From assembly GCA_003568945.1 (NCBI GenBank), contig BDIP01000219.1, positions 1,834 through 24,758 on the forward strand: a DNA stretch of 22,925 nt. The letters are read 5' to 3'. Origin of the DNA: Kipferlia bialata (Eukaryota; Fornicata). Positions within the stretch are counted from its first letter, which is position 1; each line of letters begins with the position of its first letter. Under the pieces are notes generated by a model, which had not been told where the DNA came from, did no database searches, and was given only the letters and a program-made list of their open reading frames with translations. The translations under genes and the position numbers were made by a program. Shown piece after piece: positions 19,384 to 22,925 of this stretch.

Positions 19384-22300
19384 CCATCACCCCCCCCTCA
19401 TAGTGTATAGTGACCGAAAGACATAGGCACACTCCTCACTCCCAGGCTATGCACCCAAGTCTGTCTCCCCCGACCCATCTGAGTCCACTGTCTCCTTTGA
19501 CAGCACTGTTGTAGCTGGTACCACCCTGGACATGAGTGTTGTGCTCAGGGACAGTGGGGGTAGTGTTGTATCGGACCAGACGACAGTCACTGCCACCCTC
19601 AGTATGGGCACCCTGTCCCACTCCTATGAGGCCACCTATGAGTCCAGCTTCCAGACATACCTCATCGCTGCCACTGCTCCTACCAGAGCAGGGGACTGGG
19701 TGGTGAGTGTGGGGTACACGGGCACCTCCGCCTTCATAGCTGATGCCGGTACCATGTCAGTGGTCCCCTCTGCCTTCAGTGCCGCCAAGTCTAGTGTCTC
19801 TGGACCCACTGGACCCTTATCAGTGGGGGAGGAGGTGGCAGTGTACATAGACCCCATGGACGCATTCGGCAATGCAGTCACTACCAACCTCGCTCCCGTT
19901 ATCACTGCCACTCTCACTCTCTCTGGCCAGTTAGACGTGGCAATGGCCGGTGCATACAACACCGACTCAGGGCTCTATACATACACTGGCACCTCTGCTG
20001 TGGCCGGGTCCAGCACTGTCGAGGTTGTGTACATGGATCAGACCTCTGTGGGTTCAGTGGTGGTCCTATACGTGTCCACCAGCAACCCCTACCCCAGCGT
20101 TACTCTTGCTGAGTCGAGTGTCACTGCCGGGGAGAGTGAATCTCTCACTCTCACTGTACAGGATGCGGGAGGGGTGGGACTGACTGCTGAGTCAGTGGAG
20201 CTCAGTGTCTACTCCGACCTCTCTGCCTCAGTATATCTAGGGCACTCGGGGGATGGTGTGTATACAGGGTCCCTTCCTGTACCCACTGATGCCGTGGGTA
20301 CCCTTACCATATACGGAAGGGTCCAGGGGGGGTCATACCCTGGGTCTGGATACACCCTCACCACCTTCCAGTACAGTGTGTCTGTGCTGCCCAGGGTGCC
20401 TAGCTGTACCATCACTAGCACTACACAGGGTGTAGTAGGGACATCCACAGCACTGGAGGTCACTGTCCTTGATGGGTCCTCCTCCCCCATCACCTGTCTC
20501 TCCCTCAGTGTCAGTCACTCCGCCGACATGTCTGGGAGTGTGTCTCTCTCCCACTCTGCAGATGGCAAGTATGGCGGAAGTGTCACTCTGCCTACTGTGG
20601 CCACAGAGAGTCACACCCTCTATGCGCAGTCAACAGAGGGGTGTGGGTACGGCCAGAGCACATTCCCTCTTGCCTTCACTGTAGACCCCTCCACCCCAGA
20701 CCCCTCCACCTCCACTGTTACTGTGCCCTCTTCCTCTGTACAGGCAGGTGAAGAGTTCACAGTGCAGGTGTTACTCAAGGATGAGTACAGTAACACAGTG
20801 TCCACCGGGGTGGCACTCACTGTCTCCTTCACCGTGGGGTCTGAGGTTGTACCCATTGTGGCTGCATATGACGCAGGGACTGCTCTGTACACTGTCACCA
20901 GCACCGATGCTATAGACCATGTGGCAGGGACCCACACCCTCAGTATAGGCATCACAGACAGTCCCTCCTTCATGACAGATGCTGGGTCTGTGACAGTCAC
21001 AGGGGAGGTGGCTGTCCCAGACGCCACGATGACCGGGTTCAACCTCTTCCTGCCCTCCTCCGACATATCCTATGGCAGTGTGTTCACAGCCACTGTTGTG
21101 CTCATGGACGCCTCCTTCACAGCCATCCCCTGGTCCACCACTGTCACCTTCACATTCACTCAGGAGGGGTCCACGCCTGTCTCCATCGAGGCCGTGTATG
21201 ACACCAACACCAAGGTGTACACTGTCACCAGCACATCCTCTGTACACAGTGTCCCAGGCACATACACAGTGGGGATAGGCTACACTGGGGTGCCTGATTT
21301 CATCAGTGAGGCAGGCACTGTCACTGTACTCCCCCTCGCAGCCTATGCAGACTTCTCTGATGTGCTGCTCTCTGCCAGTACCGTCGAGACAGGTACTCAG
21401 TTCACAGTCAGTGTGGTCCTCAGAGATAACAGCTTCAACGTGCTGGCCACTGAGACGACAGTCACTGTCACATTCACGGTGGGGCAGACTTCAGTACCCA
21501 TCGTGGCTACATATGACTCAGGCACTGCAACATACACAGTCAGCAGCACTGCAGCTGTGGATGAGGTGGTAGGGGTTCACACAATCTCCGTTGGGTATAC
21601 TGGGGTCCCCCTCTTCAAGACCGCCTCTGTCACTGTCAGTGCCCCTGCCACTCCAGATCCAAGTGCATCAGCTGTCACCATCAACACCCCCCAGGTGGCA
21701 GGGGCGGCATTCGATGTCTATGTGCAGCTGAAGGACGAGTCAGGTGTTGACATTCCTACTGAGACCACTGTGACTGGTACACTCACGATGGGGGAGACCA
21801 GCCTGCCCTTCACTGCGACATACCTGGCTGCCGGGCCTGTGTACACCCTCTCATGCACTGCCACTAAGGCCGGTGTGTACACTGTCAGTATCGCATACAC
21901 GGACACCCCCTCCTTCATCACCAATGCTGGTACCGTTACCATTGTACCAGCCGCCATCAGTGCTGCAGCATCAAGGGTTGGCAGTCCCAGCCCTGCCTCA
22001 GTCTCTGCAGGGGAGTCCGTCTCTGTGGATGTGACTGTCAGTGACTCATACGGCAACCTCATCCCTGTAGATGGGTCCTCCCTCCCCAGCTTCACAGGTG
22101 TCATGACCCAGGGTGCGACACAGGCACCCATGAGTGGAGCACTGGGGGCAGCTGCCAGTACATACACATTCACAGGGACGTTCACCTCCTCAGGCACCGT
22201 ATCCATTGGTGTATCCTATGACTCTGCATCAGTTGGAACCACCACTTTTGTTGTCACTGGATCTGCCCCTGATGGGTCTGCCAGTACTGTCTCCCTCCCT

Positions 22301-22925
22301 GACTCTGCTGTGCCCTCAGGATTCGGGTTCACACTCTCTGTCATGCTCAGGGATCAGTACTCCAACCCCACCTCCGCTGACACTGGTGTGACTGCCACAT
22401 TCACCCAGGGCGGTAGTGCAGTGACCATTGATGCCACTGCCTCTGTCTCATCGGTGGGACTGTACATTGTCACTAGTACCAGTGCTGTACACAGCGTGGA
22501 GGGGGACCACACTGTGAGTATAGGTGTCGACTCGATATCTTCATTCATTACAAGTGCTGGGACTGTCACCATATCTGCCCCTCTGGTACCAGATGGCTCC
22601 CAGTCCGTGGTGACCCTCCCATCAGAAGACGTGGTGGCTGGGGAGGAGTGTGAGGTGTCAGTGGCACTCAAGGACGAGTCTGGGGTGGCCATTGCCATAG
22701 ACACAGCCAATGTCACAGTCACATTCACTCTGGATACCACTGTGGTACCTAGATCAGCTGTGTTTGACTCAACTACCGAGAAATACATTGCCACGGCGGC
22801 ACTCTCTCTTGCTGGAGACTACACTGTTAGTGTAGGTGTGACTGGCACACCAGCTCTCATCCCCTCTGCAGGCACTATCACTATCGTGCCAGGCAGCATC
22901 AGCCCCACCCACTGTGTGGTGTCTG
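16180..22925 (+). CDS. Large protein with a duplicated unknown domain and filamin/Ig-like repeats, open at the right edge
   Basis: Exons: 16180-16209, 16250-16379, 16473-16510, 16636-16728, 16850-16918, 17001-17078, 17261-17339, 17452-18179, 18271-18335, 18478-18536, 18691-18751, 18829-18930, 19178-19267 (or 19250), then one long exon from 19446 (or 19427) to the window end. More than 1,690 residues are visible. The start ATG at 16180 fits phase but is inferred. Residues about 12-145 and 355-495 are two copies of one domain (ISVDIKPSERKLLQRMY against VCLDVKPSQRKCLERLY), with a proline/glutamine/arginine-rich linker between them. Next comes a basic/proline stretch (PKRKYTKVSP, PPPPPPS). Then come at least 11 repeats of about 105 residues resembling filamin or invasin-type Ig folds (VSAGE...V.L.D..GN...GTVTV). 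No signal peptide or membrane segment is seen, so a cytoskeletal role is guessed. Phase across 19251-19446 does not close with the best-looking donor and acceptor. Confidence 0.7.
18981..19010 (+). repeat. Donor-side copy of the end of exon 18829-18930
   Basis: CACCACCCTGTCAGGCACAG and the following GTGCACAG repeat the last 30 nt of the exon about 80 nt downstream, again followed by GTATG. This is the only clear exon-edge copy in this gene. Confidence 0.85.
19341..19382 (+). repeat. Poly-C tract of 42 inside an intron
   Basis: Pure C run about 60 nt before the long repeat exon. It sits in the one intron whose exon phases do not fit cleanly, so a sequence error or missing bases here could explain the mismatch. 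Confidence 0.9.
19446..22925 (+). repeat. Array of at least 11 filamin/Ig-like coding repeats
   Basis: Approximate unit starts are 19446, 19780, 20095, 20400, 20710, 21015, 21340, 21660, 21960, 22275 and 22600, with a twelfth beginning near 22900. Units share VAGE/VGEE...V.L.D.....T...V....G...Y.V....G..TVSIGYT..P.FI..AGTVTV. The frame stays open for about 1,160 codons without an intron, in contrast to the intron-dense 5' part of the gene. Confidence 0.75.

Noticed and set aside
1-22925. Transposons, virus-derived elements or RNA genes
   Set aside because: No reverse transcriptase, integrase, transposase or capsid motif, no long terminal repeats, and no tRNA- or rRNA-like fold was seen by eye.

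Overview
The window looks like nuclear DNA of an intron-dense unicellular eukaryote. Five protein genes can be rebuilt from phase-compatible GT-AG exons, with roughly 55-60 introns in 23 kb. Most introns end in a compact element in which a branch-point-like CTNAC sits only a few bases before the AG (for example CTAACCCCCAG). Fused branch point/3' splice site motifs are a known metamonad trait, and a free-living fornicate such as Kipferlia is the best guess. The taxon is inference; the exon structures are read from the sequence.

Layout. 1-8007 (minus): the 5' two-thirds of a PRP17/CDC40-like spliceosomal WD40 gene, 17 small exons recognised, running off the left edge. 8008-8547: divergent intergenic region. 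8548-10408 (plus): complete 11-exon gene for a 370-residue membrane protein of the TMEM33/Pom33 type. 10409-10778: convergent intergenic gap. 10779-12700 (minus): RNI-type leucine-rich-repeat protein with an acidic tail, 13 exons, missing its 5' end. 12801-15279 (plus): class I histone deacetylase, C-terminal half only, 9 exons, missing its 5' end. 15280-16179: no supported gene. 16180-22925 (plus): large gene with two copies of an unrecognised domain, then at least 11 filamin/Ig-like repeats in one exon open to the right edge. The genes are ordinary housekeeping or structural genes with no sign of an operon or a shared pathway.

The striking signal is in the introns of PRP17 and HDAC. Beside nearly every exon, the edge of that exon (about 15-60 nt) is repeated one to six times inside the intron, together with its splice site and a (GA)n, (CT)n or (TA)n tract. 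Donor-side copies lie downstream of the exon and acceptor-side copies upstream. The copies differ from the true exon mostly at synonymous positions. Similar duplications occur at the HDAC stop codon and in intergenic DNA, so the process acts on DNA and is not confined to splicing. The TMEM33 and LRR genes show almost none. Either this is an undescribed exon-edge duplication process or it is an assembly mosaic of diverged gene copies broken at microsatellites; both are testable.

A second anomaly is at 12701-12800. The LRR and HDAC genes both lose their 5' halves at a G-run/C-run foldback, which suggests a rearrangement breakpoint or a chimeric join.
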